DNA of 5,880 nt. Source: Chloroflexota bacterium. GTDB lineage: Bacteria > Chloroflexota > Anaerolineae > B4-G1. The notes below the pieces were generated by a model, which saw only the letters and a program-made list of their open reading frames with translations, was not told where the DNA came from and searched no databases. This document shows positions 4,510 to 5,880 of the stretch, in pieces; the stretch's first letter is position 1, and every line of letters begins with the position of its first letter. The stretch spans positions 1-5,880 of the forward strand of contig QMOC01000190.1 of the NCBI GenBank assembly GCA_003648085.1, written 5' to 3'. The translations under genes were made by a program, and so were the position numbers.

Positions 4510-5880
4510 GTGAAGCAAATCGCCGCTGTGATTCTCGCTGCGGGTGCATCCACCCGCTTCGGTCAACCCAAACAACTGCTCGATTGGGGCGGCGTGCCGC
4601 TCCTGGCCCACATTGCCGATGTGGCGCTGGCAGCGGGATTTGCGCCGGTGATCGTCGTCCTGGGCTGCCAGGCTGAGGCGGCCCGTGCAGCACTAGGCAC
4701 GCGGCCCGTGCAGACCGTGATGAACTGGCGTTGGAAGGAGGGGCTGAGCACCTCGGTGCAGGTGGGACTCGCTGTACTTCCACCTGAGACCGAGGCAACG
4801 ATTTTCTTGCAATGCGACCAGCCGCTGATCACGCCTGACCTGCTACGGCAGATAGTGGCCCGCTTCGAGGAGAGCGGTGCTCCTATCGTCCACCCCACAT
4901 ACGCCGGTCGGCGGAGCACGCCAGTCCTCTTCGCCCGTCATCTCTTCCCAGAATTGGCTGCGGTCAGCGGCGATGAGGGAGGGCGCGCCATCATCGCCCG
5001 CCACGCCGATGAGGTCACCACCCTCGAGGTGGCCGACCCGGACAGGCTGGCCGACATAGACACTCCCGCCGACTATGAGCGGCTGGCGCCGAAATCCCGA
5101 AGCCCCAAGTCCAAACTCCAAGCCATCACTCATCTAATCGTGGACATGGACGGCGTGTTGTGGCGTGGCAACGAGCCCCTACCCGGCTTGCAGGAGTTCT
5201 TCGCTTTTCTGCGCGAGCACCACATTGATTTCATCCTGGCCACCAACAACTCCAGCCGGACGCCGGAGCAATACGTGGCCAAACTGGCCCGCTTCGGCGT
5301 CAAGATTCCCACCGGGCGTGTGCTGACCTCCGCTCTGGTCGCCGCCGCATACCTGGCCGGCGTGGCGCCGCCGGGCACCCGCGTCTACGCTATCGGCGAG
5401 GAAGGGGTACGGCGGGCGCTAGAGCAACGAGGCTTCGTGCTGGCCGATGAAGATGCCGCTTATGTCCTCGTCGGCTGGGACCGACACCTGACGTGGGACA
5501 AACTGGCGACGGCTGCGCTCCTCATCCACGCCGGGGCCGGTTTCATCGGCACCAACCCAGACGGCAACTACCCCACCGAGCGGGGTCCGGTACCGGGCAG
5601 CGGCGCCCAGTTGGCGGCGCTGGAGACCACCACTGGCGTGGCACCCGTCGTCGTCGGCAAGCCGGAGCCGTGGATGTACGAGGAGGCCCTGCGGCGGATG
5701 GGAGCCCGCCCTGAGACGACCGCCGTCATCGGCGACCGGCTGGACACCGACATCGCTGGCGGTGTGCGGGTCGGCCTGACCACCGTGCTCCTCCTTTCGG
5801 GCATCGCCACCGAGGCCGACCTGACCGCTTCGCCGGTCAAGCCGGACCTGGTGTGCGCGGACATTGGGGAATTGATGGCG
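4510..5880 (+). CDS. Fusion of MocA/MobA-like nucleotidyltransferase and HAD-IIA (NagD-like) phosphatase, 3' end beyond window
   Basis: A single frame runs from GTG 4510 (GGAGG 9 bases upstream) to the right edge, 457 codons without a stop. Residues 1 to about 193 are a MocA-type NTP transferase: LAAGASTRFGQPKQLL at 9-24, NWRWKEGLSTSVQVGL at 72-87, metal-binding CDQPLIT at 102-108, GDEGGRAII at 154-162 and DIDTPADYERL at 182-192. The best-known members attach CMP to molybdopterin, but the group is broad. After a Lys/Ser-rich linker (about 194-204), a HAD-IIA domain follows: DMDGVLWRG at 212-220 (nucleophile Asp212, acid Asp214), ATNNSSRTP at 244-252, VGKPEPWMY at 382-390 and GDRLDTDI at 408-415. 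All four HAD motifs are intact, and the domain is nearly complete at the edge. Relatives hydrolyse small phosphate esters such as phosphoglycolate or nucleotides. The natural substrate pair is unknown. It lies 22 bases after aroF with no terminator between, so it is probably co-transcribed with it, yet no molybdenum gene is in view. Confidence 0.88.
   Translation, partial: MKQIAAVILAAGASTRFGQPKQLLDWGGVPLLAHIADVALAAGFAPVIVVLGCQAEAARAALGTRPVQTVMNWRWKEGLSTSVQVGLAVLPPETEATIFLQCDQPLITPDLLRQIVARFEESGAPIVHPTYAGRRSTPVLFARHLFPELAAVSGDEGGRAIIARHADEVTTLEVADPDRLADIDTPADYERLAPKSRSPKSKLQAITHLIVDMDGVLWRGNEPLPGLQEFFAFLREHHIDFILATNNSSRTPEQYVAKLARFGVKIPTGRVLTSALVAAAYLAGVAPPGTRVYAIGEEGVRRALEQRGFVLADEDAAYVLVGWDRHLTWDKLATAALLIHAGAGFIGTNPDGNYPTERGPVPGSGAQLAALETTTGVAPVVVGKPEPWMYEEALRRMGARPETTAVIGDRLDTDIAGGVRVGLTTVLLLSGIATEADLTASPVKPDLVCADIGELMA
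5089..5123 (+). repeat. Imperfect 7-bp tandem repeat in the fusion linker
   Basis: Five consecutive heptamers can be aligned: CCGAAAT, CCCGAAG, CCCCAAG, TCCAAAC, TCCAAGC, with a rough consensus YCCRAAN. They encode the Lys/Ser/Pro-rich linker between the nucleotidyltransferase and phosphatase domains. Heptamer repeats of the CCCAAAT kind are known as intergenic repeats in some bacteria; here they lie within a reading frame. Units differ at several positions, so the array is degenerate. Confidence 0.5.

Noticed and set aside
3537..4553. Minus-strand open frame of 338 codons opposite aroF
   Set aside because: It is antisense to a gene with complete catalytic motifs, lacks an SD, and its His/Gln/Leu-rich translation resembles no family.
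5130..5378. Separate start for the HAD phosphatase near the linker (for example at ATG 5146)
   Set aside because: ATG 5146 codes for the Met within the DMDG nucleophile motif, so a start there would remove Asp212; no SD precedes the domain and the upstream frame is continuous.

Overview
The window is GC-rich bacterial chromosomal DNA with dense coding, strong Shine-Dalgarno (SD) sites and sigma70-type promoters. The gene set suggests an environmental, possibly thermophilic bacterium of a Chloroflexota-like or Thermotoga-like grade: a Thermotoga-type DAHP synthase with an N-terminal regulatory domain, an AroH-type chorismate mutase, a monofunctional prephenate dehydratase, and a large multi-cluster FAD oxidoreductase. 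The taxonomic guess is inference from protein resemblance only.

Left part (1-1887, minus strand): the start and most of a fused FAD/iron-sulfur oxidoreductase. It carries an HcnA/SoxA-like [2Fe-2S] domain, a two-dinucleotide flavin disulfide-reductase fold, a ferredoxin-like pair of [4Fe-4S] motifs, and the beginning of a BFD-like [2Fe-2S] domain that runs off the left edge. Its GTG start has a strong SD. The long plus-strand open frames over this region are shadows of this gene.

Middle (1888-2195): a divergent control region. Two sigma70 promoters lie back to back, their -35 boxes 19 bp apart. The plus-strand transcript begins with a very short ORF of about 34 codons containing a dense Phe/Tyr block (FAYLYFYF). 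It is followed by a strong intrinsic terminator placed before the first biosynthetic gene. Three mutually exclusive RNA pairings can be drawn by hand: a 16-bp stem that buries the Phe/Tyr codons, a 12-bp antiterminator and an 11-14-bp terminator. This is the architecture of a ribosome-mediated Phe/Tyr attenuator, analogous to enterobacterial pheL-pheA, and is the most interesting feature of the window.

Right part (2196-5880, plus strand): the controlled operon. aroH (chorismate to prephenate) overlaps pheA (prephenate to phenylpyruvate, with an ACT domain for Phe feedback). These are followed by a 12-bp-arm palindrome and aroF (DAHP synthase, the committed first step of the shikimate pathway). 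Next, 22 bp downstream, comes an in-frame fusion of a MocA/MobA-like nucleotidyltransferase and a HAD-IIA (NagD-like) phosphatase, open at the right edge. The domain junction of this fusion contains an imperfect 7-bp tandem repeat. The first three enzymes supply the entry step and the Phe branch of aromatic amino acid synthesis, which fits the amino acids read by the leader. The role of the fusion protein in this operon is unknown. No tRNA, rRNA, CRISPR array, insertion sequence or replication origin was seen.
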